Origin: Undaria pinnatifida
Lineage: Eukaryota; Sar; Phaeophyceae; Laminariales; Alariaceae
Reading direction: 5' to 3'
NCBI GenBank assembly: GCA_012845835.1
Contig: JABAKD010000008.1
Span: 11,901,980-11,965,979 of the forward strand
DNA length: 64,000 nucleotides
Every line of letters starts with the position of its first letter. Position 1 is the stretch's first letter. Under the pieces are notes generated by a model. That model was not told where the DNA came from and did not search any database. It worked only from the letters and a program-made list of their open reading frames with translations. Below, piece after piece: positions 12,301 to 23,800 of this stretch. The translations under genes were made by a program, and so were the position numbers.

Positions 12301-15300
12301 GATAGAACAGATGGAGCGGAGGGAAAACCTCTGGCAACACATGACAGTTGGCCCCTAGCTGGCCTGCTCCGTTGTTTACTGCCCCCGCTGCTGCATCACA
12401 AGTACGACAGTACAACCCTGGCTGGCTTTGTTGGCCGCGCCGCGGTTATTTTTGTTTGTCTGCTGACAGGTCACTCCTCTGGCGGGAGAGGGGGGAGTCT
12501 TCGATGACTTTGATATTTCTTCTGGGATTGACGACGCCGTTCACATTGCGGGTTCGGCGAACGTTCCAGTGTGTCTCACCATGTCCAGGGTGAGCTGGCT
12601 CTATTATTATGATAGTTGTTGTTGGTGTTGGTGTTGGTGTTGGTGTTGTTGTTGTTGGTGGTGGCGGTGGTGTTGTGGTTTTTATTATTGTTATTGTTTT
12701 TTTTTCTTGTTTTTTCTTGCTCGTCCCTTCTATTATGTTTGCATTTTTTCCTTCATCTCCCTCAGTACTTGTAACTCAGATCATCCGGGGTCACTAAGCA
12801 GGCTATTTCTCCCCCCGCCCCACGACGGTATGCGTCTTGATTTTTATCGCGAGAATAAGTCGGCCCTTTCTTCCCTCGTCGACTCGCATCGAATTGCGCC
12901 CACCCACGCTACTAGGCGCTCTCAACAGTTGATTCCTTCTGTAGGTCCGATTGTGTCGGTTTTTGTTCGGTATTGCTTTCGTCTTAATATTTTTGAGGGT
13001 GTTTTTGTTCCTGTTGTTGATTTAGGTGGAGCAGGGAAGGGAATGAGTTGGCTTATGTGGAGGCTGGGGGGAGCGGGAGGGGGGGCGTACTCATTTGTTG
13101 CTTGCCTTAGTCATTTGACCATTGACCACGCATCCCTTTCGAGACGGAGCACTGTTCCTCTCGCCGGGGGGGCGGGGGGGGGGGGGGGTGCGGAGGGGCG
13201 TTATGCGTAGGGGAAGGACCCCATTTTTCTCTTCAACATTATTGTTATTCGTTATTATACCGCCCCCCCTCCCGTTCCACAGTTTCTATGTAGCATATGT
13301 ATGGAAAAAACGTAATGAGCGCCCAAATGTTGGAGGTGTCTCTATTAGGAGCAGGAACGGTGCTCCGTCTCGAAAGAGAGGCGTGGTCAATGGTCAAATG
13401 AATAAGGCAAGCAGCAAATGAGTACGCCCTCCCCCCCCCGCCCCTTCCTTTCCATCCCGTATTATTGGTCCCGTCCCATTCCATCCGATCCGATCCCATC
13501 TCATCCCATGTTACCAGGCCGATTCTTCGACTGTTGGACCCGTCAGTCTAAAAAAGCCCTTTCCAACTGAACACCAAGTCGAGCTTACTTGCACAGCCGA
13601 AATATCTTTCTAGACCGGTAACAATGGAAGGCCAAAGTTTGAAATTCCCGAAGATCCCAGCCGAAATTTGCCTAAACGGTCGCTTATGGGCCCAATTTTG
13701 TAGTTTTTTTTTTCTTGTCAAGTTTCCAATTTTCCGGAAAAAAAATATTTCTCACGGCGATCTTCGCCAACACCTGCTTGAGAAATTCTCAAGCAGATCT
13801 TGGATTAGGCGCGGCGTGATTTTGTGTTGTCCAAACTTCGTTCGACGAAATCAATGACATCGTCGTGAACTCTGAACGTGGCGGGCTCGTTAGGGGCTTC
13901 GACCCCCCCTTGGTGTACAGGGCTCACTCTACGGCTGGTGATTTGTGGCGGGCACCGATCGAGCTTCTGTTAAAAACACATTTGGCGGCGGCTGTGCAAA
14001 AAACTGAGACAAGAACTCTCTATGGTCCCCCAACGGGCAAAAACAGAATTCTGAGAGGATTTGACGGAAAACGAGAGGACAACACAAGCAACCTCTCACG
14101 CCCTAGGGCATAGATCGAGATGAATTCTTCGGCGCTGTTACCTACACTCATGTGACCTCATCCGGAACGCAGAGGAGTGACCATGAGTTGTCTCTATCTC
14201 GAGATTGGAGGTCAATAACGTTTGGTGGACAAAGCTGATCAAAGGCTTGATGAAAATTGACAAACTGACCCATTGGGCTTCATAACCAAAGAAAGAGCCA
14301 GAAAGAAAAGGTCTTCCCCACAACGACGTTGCCCGGAATCTTTCAGCAAATAACGCCCCAAAAAAAGTTGGAAACTTTTTGGCCAAACTATCGGCTTTCC
14401 ATTAGCATCGGTTTAAGACCAAAAATATTTTTTTTAGTTGAGCAATCCGTCTCGCATATCTAGTCGAGAAAGGTCGTAGATGCGACTGGATGTGCAAGTT
14501 GGATTGCTCAGTCGAAGAAAACGGTTGAACCCATGGCATCGCTCATCCCACCCCAAAAACACACGCTCACACACCCGTGCCGGGTACCACACAGCATATC
14601 CCACGACAGCGCCGACGCTGGCTTGGCTGCTATCATTGCTGCTGCTTTTCACCGCAAGTCAGCATCTCACGTTCCTATCTCCGCCGCCAGCGGCGTTTAT
14701 CATCCGATGGCAGCAGCACGCGGTATAGATTGCATTTGGCCAACAACGGCTACGCTTGCTCTAGCTTTGGTGACTCTCGGCTGAGTGCAACGCAACGAAC
14801 GTAGCTGTGGCGGCTTTCGACTATGTCCAACGCCACCAACCCGGTTGGAACAAGGGCTTATCGCGCGTGAAGCACGCGCTGCTCGCGGAGAACAAACAAA
14901 GCACAGAGCTTCTGACGGACGTCCGACTGCCATACGATAGTACTTCCCCACACCGACCGCCTACAAAAAGTAGCGCAGCACTATAAAATCGGCTCGGCTG
15001 ACGACAAGAAGGAAAACCCAGAACAATCCAGTCGAAAAAAAGTTCAATCGAAATACGCCCTTTTCGACTCACGGTTCCGACTGCTTTATAAGAATTGCAT
15101 CCCATTCCATATAGTATCCTATCCCCTCCCCCCCCCCCCGCCCCAGTCTAACCCCATCCCCTTCCTTTTGTTTCCATTTTTTTTTCTCGCTCATATTTCG
15201 CTGTATATCACATCGTATACAATACACATAGGTTGGTGGCCACTTCATCGTGGACGCGAGCCTGGAAGAGGAAGCCTGCGTGGAAGCGTCCGTGGCGGTG

Positions 15301-15507
15301 TTTGTGGACCGTGCGGGGCGTATTTGCGGGTCGCGAAAGGAGGGGGACGGGGCGGTGCCAGCGCAGCACCTAGGGGGGATGGCTCAGTGCGCCGCCGCAA
15401 TGGCAAAAGGCGTGTTTGACGTACTAGACCTAGCGGTAGGGAAGGCGTTATCGTCGAGGGGGGGAGCGGGGCCGGAAGTTGGGGCGGCAGGTGCAGGTTT
15501 TTTGTAG
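9384..15507 (+). CDS. RRP42: exosome complex subunit RRP42 (EXOSC7), RNase PH-like
   Basis: Seven exons: 9384-9530, 9897-9959, 10329-10491, 11050-11126, 11851-11922, 12470-12589, 15232-15507 (stop TAG). Phases are 0,0,1,0,0,0, all introns are GT-AG, and the product is 305 aa, close to human EXOSC7 (291). Segments follow the family in order: GMRGDGRGRLDYRSLSVQAG, GSARVTIAHNGTDVLAAVK, VEVCVSCS, CWVVFVDVLVLQADGNLLDA, TALNTARIPK, ANVPVCLTMSR and FIVDASLEEEAC. RRP42 is a structural, catalytically inactive member of the hexameric RNase PH ring of the exosome, acting in 3'-5' RNA processing and decay in nucleus and cytoplasm. The ATG used is the first in frame ahead of the conserved N-terminal helix. 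Exon 4 is covered by an apparent reading frame on the other strand, which is a shadow. Confidence 0.93.
10010..10215. repeat. (GGT)n-rich microsatellite
   Basis: Imperfect ggtggtggtgttggtggtagtggt repeats in RRP42 intron 2. Similar GTTGGT tracts lie in intron 5 (about 12065-12215) and intron 6 (about 12615-12675). Confidence 0.9.
13084..13432. repeat. family E repeat, head-to-head inverted pair
   Basis: The left arm begins gggcgtactcatttgttgcttgcc and runs through gaccattgaccacgcatcc and gagacggagcactgttcct. The right arm is the reverse complement, ending gcaaatgagtacgccctcccc. Together they form arms of about 80 bp around a G-rich loop. Single family members occur at about 4255-4322, 18640-18740, 23640-23790 and 59970-60110. 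The arms abut poly-G or poly-C. Confidence 0.8.
14434..15105 (-). mobile_element. family F non-autonomous element (cagtcgaaaa termini), RRP42 intron copy
   Basis: A 650-bp copy of the family found at 31121-31812. It shares the paired Ser/Ala-like GC-rich middle (gccgacgctggcttggct...), the gcgcgtgaagcacgcg segment and an end containing cccttttcgactca. No protein is encoded. Confidence 0.7.
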
Positions 15508-17832
15508 CCAGTGCGGAGGAGCCCGGCGACAGCGAGGGGGCGGGGGCTTAGCGGCGCGGGGAGGTATATACTGGGAAAGGCGGTTCTCTCGATGAGGGAA
15601 TGGGGCTGGAAGTCGATGCGGCGGGTGCGGGGTATTAGTAGCCGGGGTCGAGTGTGTGGGCTGGCTGGGATGAGGGGGGGGGAGGGGCAGTTAAACAGGT
15701 TGACCATGTTTGGTGCATAAGGCTGGTGTTGGTGGCGGCGGCGGGGGCGGCTGCACGAGAATTACAGTATTTATGGTGACGTGTGATGGACAAGACGCAA
15801 GCTACGATAGAGGCAGCAGTTTTCATCTGAATTTTTTTCTGAATGACGGGGCTCAACCTTAACCCAAAATCGTCGCAAAAAAATATTCCATTTTTGTTTT
15901 TCATGGCTCCCGTTGTGTACCTAGGGGCCATGGGATTTTTCATCCGGTTGCAGCAGTTTTGTTTTTTTCCAAAAATCATCAGTTTTTCGTGTAGGTCTTG
16001 AGCTCCCAAATCGAGGAAAACCTCCAGAAAAAAAGTGATGCGCCTCTATCGTAGCACGCGTCTTAAGACAAGACGTACATCCGTGATATGGTTGCATATC
16101 GCTTCCGTGTGGTCCGCGGAGGGTATCACTGTAATAGGATGGGACGAAGTTTCCAGGATTTCCACAGCTTGGAAGGGGCGGTTTCAAGTGTTGTAGTATG
16201 AGAATACCGTTGGCATTGCCTACACGGCTTTTGCTCCTTTTTTTCGTTTTTCGCGCTATTATGCGGTCTTGCCTCTCAGCTTGTATCGCCACGGACCTTG
16301 TTTCTCCCTGTGGCATGATATGAGGAGGGGCCGATGTGCCGGAGTACAAATACAAAAATAAATGAATAAATGATAATAATAACAGGACCCCTCCCTTTAT
16401 GAAAAACTCACCCACATAGTATATTACAAGTACCAACAACGCAGCTTGCAAATATGAGTATTGACCCTAAATTTGTCAAACTCACAACTGACGTCCTTGA
16501 AATATTTTTACAAAATACAATCGGGCGGATGGGGAAAAACAAACCATTCCCAACCCCTAAAGCGATCCCAGTCTAACTCCAAGTGTTTTGTTCCCATGTC
16601 GGGTCTGCGGCGCTAAATGAGTGCTAAAAGGGACAAGCTTGCCACGCCACACTCCTGCGTAGTTTCATACATGCCGTGTGACAATTCAGAACTCAATTGC
16701 ATTCGCAGTCCACCTCTAGCTGTCATACCCTTCGGTTTGCCTTGCAAGGACTACTGCTGTCTTTGCTGTCGTTCGCCACGGCCGAACAACGAACGACAAG
16801 CCCAAGGAATGAGAGCGCATAAACTGCGTATCATATGGAAAATGCATACCCTGCACACTCAGAAGAAAGTGGCGTACCAGCAGTGTAGCAGTTCGTGTTC
16901 CGTATCGGAATAACGATAAAATCGATTCTGATCCGATAAGCCCCTTAAAACCCGATATCCGATAGACGATCCGATATGGAAAGACACGTCATGCTGCTGC
17001 CGAATTAGGACGCATCTCTTTTTTTTTGTGACCCCTCCCATCGAAATGGACTTCTCAACAGGGGGGCTCAGTAGAACGACATCGCCTCCACGCTACAAGT
17101 ATGGCGTTCTCTCATCGGATATCGGGACGCTCTTTTTTCGATACGATTGCCGATATGATTTCTCAATGTATGAGAACGTCCGATACAATGATATGAAACA
17201 TAATTAATAGTAGCAGCGTTGTTAAGGAATTAGTGGGGTAATAGTCCGTTTGACCACTTGCAAGAGGTTAACCAATAGCTTGCCCAAACTAACCCTTATA
17301 ACACTCTCCCTCCCTGAAACGGCGGGATAGCAGATCGGCCGGATATACGGCGGACCTCTGTCAAAATCCAAGCCGTTTCATTTCCGGGGCATAGCGGTGA
17401 GAGTATTTTTCAAGTTCGACATGGGGAAACTCTGAAAAAGTTTATTATGGTGGATGTGGGGCTTGAACCCACGACCCAAAAAACCCATGGTCTGTCGACG
17501 ACGCCATTTGTTAAGGAATTAGTGGGGTATTAGTCCGTTTGACCACTTGCACAGGTTAACCAATAGCTTGCCCAAACTAAGCCTCATAACACTCTTCCCC
17601 CCCTGAAACGGCGGGATAGCAGGTCGGCCGGATATACGGCGGACCTGTCAATATCCAAGCCGTTTCATTTCCGGGGCATACCGGGGAGACTATTTTTCAA
17701 GTTCGACACGGGGAAACTCTGAAAAAGTTTATTATGGTGGATGTGGGGCTTGAACCCACGACCCAAAAAAACCATGGTATAGTTATAGTTTGCCTGCAAC
17801 CCAAAAACGAGAGTGTCGGCTGTAACCAGGGG
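15508..17832. other. convergent intergenic region between RRP42 and PUS7
   Basis: Holds the 3' flanks of both genes. It includes a minus-strand copy of the 'tgcaagctg' repeat (about 16445-16515), degenerate ccgat/atcgg palindromic sequence (about 16910-17200) and two tandem copies of the tRNA-tailed repeat (17221-17779), the second ending 53 bp before the PUS7 stop. No additional gene was recognised. Confidence 0.6.
17221..17779 (-). repeat. tRNA-tailed short repeat, two tandem copies
   Basis: Copy 1 17221-17509 (289 bp), copy 2 17510-17779 (3' truncated). Read on the minus strand, each unit carries a complete tRNA T-arm and acceptor 3' end, gtgggttcaagccccacatccacca, including the terminal CCA and a B-box-like GGTTCAAGCCC. 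A TGG(N)18-type primer site of an LTR element would look similar on the plus strand, so a SINE and a terminal-repeat mini-retrotransposon (TRIM) are both possible. Other copies are at 38848-39215 and 42655-43028. Confidence 0.75.
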
Positions 17833-20800
17833 TTAATGCCCAAACGCGTCTCCGCGTCTCGAATCTCTCTCCCGCCCCCCGCCTTCCGCGCCCCCTTCCC
17901 CCCCCCCATCCTCCCGGTCCCCACCACTCGAATATTCTTCCTCCTCTCCCTCGAAGTCCCCATCTTCGCCCCCCCCCCCTTCCCCGCAAACCCAAGCATT
18001 CCTGCCCCCGCCCAACCCTTCCCCCGTAAGGTGTTGCAGCAGCGTGGTGGCATAGCTCGCCAAGGGCAGTGAAAACGACACCTGGAGCGCGGTCGACTTT
18101 TTCGTCGATGCCCCCCCCCCCCCCGCGGGCTCCCGCCCCCGCCCCCCCCTCTACCCCCGCCTCTACATCACCACCCCCATCTCTATCATGAGCCTTAGCT
18201 GTACCGCCTTTTCCCGCTGCTGCTCCTCTGAATCGACTCGAAACTTCGTCCCTAAAGCGGGCTCTCAGCCATGCGGAGGTAGTGGGGGGGGGCATGCCCC
18301 CCTTTTCCCCCCGCTCCTTTCCCGCCTCCGCTGCGAGCTCTTCGGAGTCGACGCCCCCCTCCTCTTCCCTCCCCCCCCTTTCTTGCCCTAAAGGAACGGG
18401 CTCGACGGATAGGCCTCGTGGGTGGACCTTCTCGTTTCATCCATTCAGATCAGATCAGATCAGATCAGGTTAGATCAGACCAGACCAAACCAGATCAGGT
18501 TGCATCAAGGGGTTTTCATTTTAGCGGCAACCACGATGGGGGGGGGGGGTCAATGTTAGAGCAGATCAGGTCAGACCAGATCAGGTCAGATCACCTCAGG
18601 GAACAGCTGGTGGGGGGCGGGGGGGGGGGGGGGGGGGGGACGTACACCTTTGTTGTTTGCCGTATTATAGTCATAGTTTACCATTGATCACGCGTATCCC
18701 TTTCGACACGGAGCACTGTTCCTACTTTCTAATATAGATATCTTTCCTATTTGGCCGTCTGTGGCCACCATCTATCTCCCACGGTAGCGACCGTTTTTTC
18801 GCCACTATCTACTATACCATACTTGGCTGCAGCGGGGGGGGGGGGGGGGGGAGAAAGTGTTTCGATTTTACGGATAACTTGGAGGTTGCGGGAGATTGGG
18901 CGGTTTCGATTATAGCTACAACCTGGTCAATTTTTGGGGGGAAAAAAGGAGTGAGGGGGCTGTTTCTGTCCCTCGAATCGCCCGCACAGGACCTTAAAGC
19001 GCTACTGCTATCCCCCAACATCCCCACAAACTGAACGGACAATCCTTGCACCACAGACATCCCCGACAAATGAAAACGCCTTCCAGGTCGAACAAGCGCT
19101 GCGGATGGCCCCCAACAATTACAGTGGGTACCCCGATTTAAGAGCGTCCCGTTAGAAGCCGAAACAAGCGCTTTGAACCACGCATTGCTCTTATCCGTAG
19201 TGGGAAGTGTATAGTTTTTAGTATAAGTGGGGCGTGCCGTTTTGACCGCTGTTAGGTTCCGAACGCTCTTATCCTGGGCGCTCTTAAATCTGGGTACAGT
19301 ACCCACTGTAAACCGAAACGATAGGATCTACATGATTTAGATAATGACCTCTTCAAAAAATGTGCCAATCCTTGCCTCTGCCGATGTTATCTCCCACAGA
19401 TACCACTACGCGAGGCAAGGTAGGTCCTTTCGGGGCCAACGTCGAGCGCTGCGCGGGTTACCCCCCACAAAATAAACGGAAAAATATTGTGCATCTACCG
19501 AAGAATATCCACTAAAACTGTGGGTCGTGATCTGTCGAATGCATAAAAACGTTCGCTTTCTCAGCGGGATCTGTCTGGTACGGCTCTTGCACAACATACG
19601 CATCATATTCGACGAAAAATCGACTATCAAAATGATTTAGACCACCATCTGTCCGATTTTTTTTTCATCCTCCGGCGGACAGCTTAAGCTCATCACACTT
19701 CCACATATTTTCGACGTGCGAATCCTTGCATCATGGATATTACACCTCTACAAAGCTACGTACCGCTACAGTTCGTGACGGTAATGAGCGTCTTCCAGGT
19801 CAAAATGAGCGCTGCGAGTGACCCCCCCAGGAATATAAACGGCAAACACCTAGGATCTGTTAGTACATTACCTACCTACAGTGTGATATGTCCCAATTCG
19901 TAAACCTTTGCAATACAGATATCCCCTACTAGATGATCTAGATCTTGATCTGTCCCAATGCGTGAATACTGCAGTAGATGATCTACGTAGATCTATATCT
20001 GTCCCAATGTGTGGATACTAGATGATCTACGTAGATCTATATCTGTCCGAATGTGTGGATACTAGATTATATAGATCGTGATCTGTCCCAATGTGCGAAG
20101 ATTAGATGATCTATGCAGATCGTGATTTGTCCCAATGTAGGAATACTAGATGACCTATCATATGCAGATCGTGATCTGTCCCAATGTGTGAATACTACAT
20201 GATCTACGTAGATCGTGATATGTCTCTATGTGTGAATACTACATGATCTACGTAGATCGCGATCTGTCCCAACGTGTGAACACTAGATGATCTACGTAGA
20301 TCGTGATCTGTGCCAATATGTGCATACTAGATGGTCTACGTAGATCGTCTTTTGTCCCAATGTGTGAATACTAAACGATCTACGTAGATCGCCATCAGTC
20401 CCAATGTGTGAATGCTAGATGAACTACTTAGATCGCCATCTGTCTCAATGTGTAAATACTACAGTAGATAATCTAGATCGTGATTTGTCCCAATGTGTGG
20501 ATCCACACACTACAGATATCCTCGCCAGATACGTACCACTACGTGACGGTAAGCCCCCTCCAGGTCGAACGATCGCTGCGAATGACCCCCCAAGAATATC
20601 TCTTGGACACCGTCGCCTTTAAGCGACGCCATCATCGCGTCACCGACCTCGTTGAAGGGAAACATCACAGATCGACCTGTCGAGGCATAGGGGGAAGAGG
20701 GGCGAGGAGGTAAAGAGGAAGGGAGGAAGGAGGTGAGGAGAGGAGGAGAGGAGGTAGGATGGACGGGAGCGAGCGGGAGAGGGGGGGTGGGAGGGAGGGA

Positions 20801-23800
20801 GGGAGGGAGGGAGAGAAAGGAGGAGGAGGGTATCGTAGGGGCTGGAAGGCGTTTACGTTAGGCGTCATGAAAAGCACCGAACGAGGTTGAGACGTTGGCG
20901 AGAAAGGGGGGCGGGGTGAAGGGTGGAGATGGAGCATAGGTGGGCGGGTAGACGGATTGATGGATGGATGGATCCATGGATGAATAGGTGCATGCGGCAG
21001 CAACAGAGAACGCTACAAGGATAGAAAGGGGAGAGGGAGCCGCGTTCCTGTAAACAGCATGTCGCGATCCTGACCTACCCTCACCGACTTCCCTACAACA
21101 AAACACCAAAAAAACGCTGAAAACCCACCAACAAAACCCGGTCAAAATCTTACCTCATACACACAGGGCACCGCACCATACCACCGCACTGCACCACAAC
21201 CCGCACCTGCCAAGGAGATCATCACATGCTCCACGCCGAAACATCCCTTACAGCGCCACCTCCGCCGACACCCTGATGCGCAAGCATGGCTCAACCACTC
21301 CTCCCACCACCCTCCCCTAAACCCCAGCAAAAAAACGCCTCAAAACTGTACGGAGTAAGAACCGCTCCACGGAGCGGTTTTTTCATTTTTGTAATCTCGC
21401 GGAGCGGATATCCCGCCCGTGGGAAGAGTCATCGATGACTACGGAGTGGATATCCGCCGCTACAAATTTCACGGATTAGTACGGAGCGGATATCCGCCGT
21501 TGAACATGTCACGGACCGGAGTGGATTTTTCGAGTGGAGCGGAGTGGAGTGGAGCGGATATTCGCTTGCGGAGAAAGTCACGGATTGTCACGGAGCGGAT
21601 ATCCGCCGCTAAAACATGTCGCGGATTATTGCGGAGCGGATATCCGTCGCACGTTTTTTTTCACGGAACGGTTTACCTCAATCCGTCGAGCAAACCGCAC
21701 AAAAAACCGCGGCATTTCCCGACGGTGCACGGTAGCCATTATCCGCGAAAATGATACAGATATCCGCGAGTACATAATACCATCAAGCACCAAAAGGACA
21801 CGTTGTACTGATGGATAAAATGGACCTTTTTGATGGCGCAGTCTTGTGGCGCCCAACGCCCAGCACCAAAGGAGAATAAAAGGTGGACGTGTAAACGTTC
21901 CGCGGACATATTCTCACTCCGTACACATCCCTGCTCATACTACCAAAACCACCCCAAAAAAGCCACCTAAAAACTACCTGACACCCACACCGCACCTGCC
22001 AAAGGAATCACCACATGCTCCACGCCGAACACCCCTTGCCGCGCAGCCTCCGCCGATACCCTGATCGTCTCCTGCAACGGCGAAGCATGGTTTTCTACCG
22101 TCGTCGGTCGCCGCCCTCCCCTCCCCCTTCCCCCCCTGGCCCCCCTTCCTCCCCTGCTTCCCCTCCCCCGTCCCCCCCGCCCCCCCCCACTGCCTCCGCC
22201 GGCTTCTCCTTCGTGGCCTTCTTGTGATCGCGTGTCCCAGGCGGTGAGAGGGCGGTCGCCGGAGACAAGGACCAGGTCACCTTCTACCGCTTTTACCCTG
22301 GGTTTCGTTGTTTGGAGGGGGAGGAGGAGGGGGGGGGGGGTTAGAGGACAATCCCCGGAGAGGGGAACCAGGTCGCCTTTTACCGCTGTTACCCTGGGTT
22401 TCGTTGTGTGGAGGGAGGAGGAGTGGGGGGGGGGGGGAACTCATTTCATGCATACTGTAGCGGTAGTCGTATGACCAGGGACCCTCGTACCCCTACGACG
22501 GCAGGACGGAGCACGTCAGGGTTTCACCGACCAGGCAGGCCTCGCGTGCACCAAGCGCGAAGCGCCGTGAGGTGGTGTTCGGCGAGTCGCATGAAGGGTG
22601 AGCTGCATCCTACTAAGAACCACTTGTGAGGCGAACTTCGGCGTCTTGTGCGTACTTTCTTGTTCGTATGGATGACAGATTCGAATTAATTAATCCATTT
22701 TCTGGTGTGGCCTCTTCTAGATACAGCAATGGGTGTGCCATGTAACTGCCTCGTGGGTACATTGCCAAATACATTCCGTGTGACACCATCCCCCTCGCGT
22801 GAAGTAAAGGGGGGGGGGGGGGTACTCAATTTGTGCATCTGGCCGTAGTGGTATGACCATAGACCCTCGCATCCCTGCTATGCCGGGCCGGAGCACGTCG
22901 GGTTTCACCAACCAGACAGACACTGCTTGCAACAAGCGAAGCGCCGTGAGGTGCTCGGCGAGTCGCATGAACTGCATCCTTCCAAGAACCGCTCGAAAGA
23001 CGGACTTCGGCATCCCGTACCTACTTTCTTGCTTATGGATGGCCGCGCCAATGAATTACTTTGTTGTCTGGTGTGGCCACTCCAGTGACAGCAATGAGTA
23101 TTACTATGTAACTGTCTCATGGGTGCCTTACCATATTCAAACTACGTGGTGCGATCACCTCCCTTGTGCGGAGTTAGGGATGTCCACCCGGCACAATATG
23201 ATCTAACTCGACAACCATCATGGCGACCCCCCCCCAAAAAAAAAAAACAAACGGTACCCTGGTTGTCTAAAATCGGTACCCTGGTCGTCTAGCTCACGCA
23301 GTGACTGACATGTTTTACAGCGTCGTTGCCAACCAACGCCAACCCCAATCTACATGCATATAATGTTTATACAGCGTCGGTGCCAACCGAGGCCAACTAT
23401 TATACCTGGTATATATATAAAAGGTGGGGGGAGAAGTACAGGGGGAGGGGGGGGGTAAAAGGCGATTCACGGAGACGAGAATCAGGTCACCTTCCACCCC
23501 CTTTACTTTGGGATTCGCTGTGTGGAGGGGGGGAGGGTTGGGGCGGGGGGGGGGGGAGAGGAGGGGGCGGGGGCGGGTATTGATTCGCTGTGTGGAGGAG
23601 GGGAGGGTTGGGGGCGGGGGGGGGTAGAGGAGGGGGGGGGGGCGTACTCTTTAGTCCTTGACCATTGACCATTGACCACGCATCCCTTTCGAGACGGAGC
23701 ACTGTTCCTACCTACTCCTAACAGAAACACCTCCAAAATTTGGACGCTCGGTACGTTTTTTTCCATAGATGACATTAACAAAAAAAATGCTTGTCTTATC

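Larger units (their letters stand above)
12590..15231. other. RRP42 intron 6 (2.6 kb), repeat-filled
   Basis: Between the exon ending in LTMSR and the exon starting VGGHFIVDAS. Besides the GTTGGT tract it holds the head-to-head family E pair (13084-13432), the family F element (14434-15105) and a stretch of ordinary-looking sequence (13500-14400) in which I recognise nothing. Confidence 0.7.
18428..20536. other. PUS7 last intron, repeats and decayed exon copies
   Basis: Holds a (GATCA)n tract (about 18445-18600), a family E copy, a mariner-like MITE, three decayed copies of the neighbouring upstream exon and a 44-bp minisatellite, all described separately. Confidence 0.75.
20677..21995. other. 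PUS7 intron 8
   Basis: Contains a GGGA-rich purine tract (20690-20850), a GATG/GATGG tract (about 20950-20985), the degenerate exon copy at 21150-21330 and the GCGGATATCCGC tandem repeat (21355-21660). Confidence 0.7.

Noticed and set aside
19929-20501. CRISPR array
   Set aside because: Units are contiguous, with no unique spacers, and the host is eukaryotic; it is a minisatellite.
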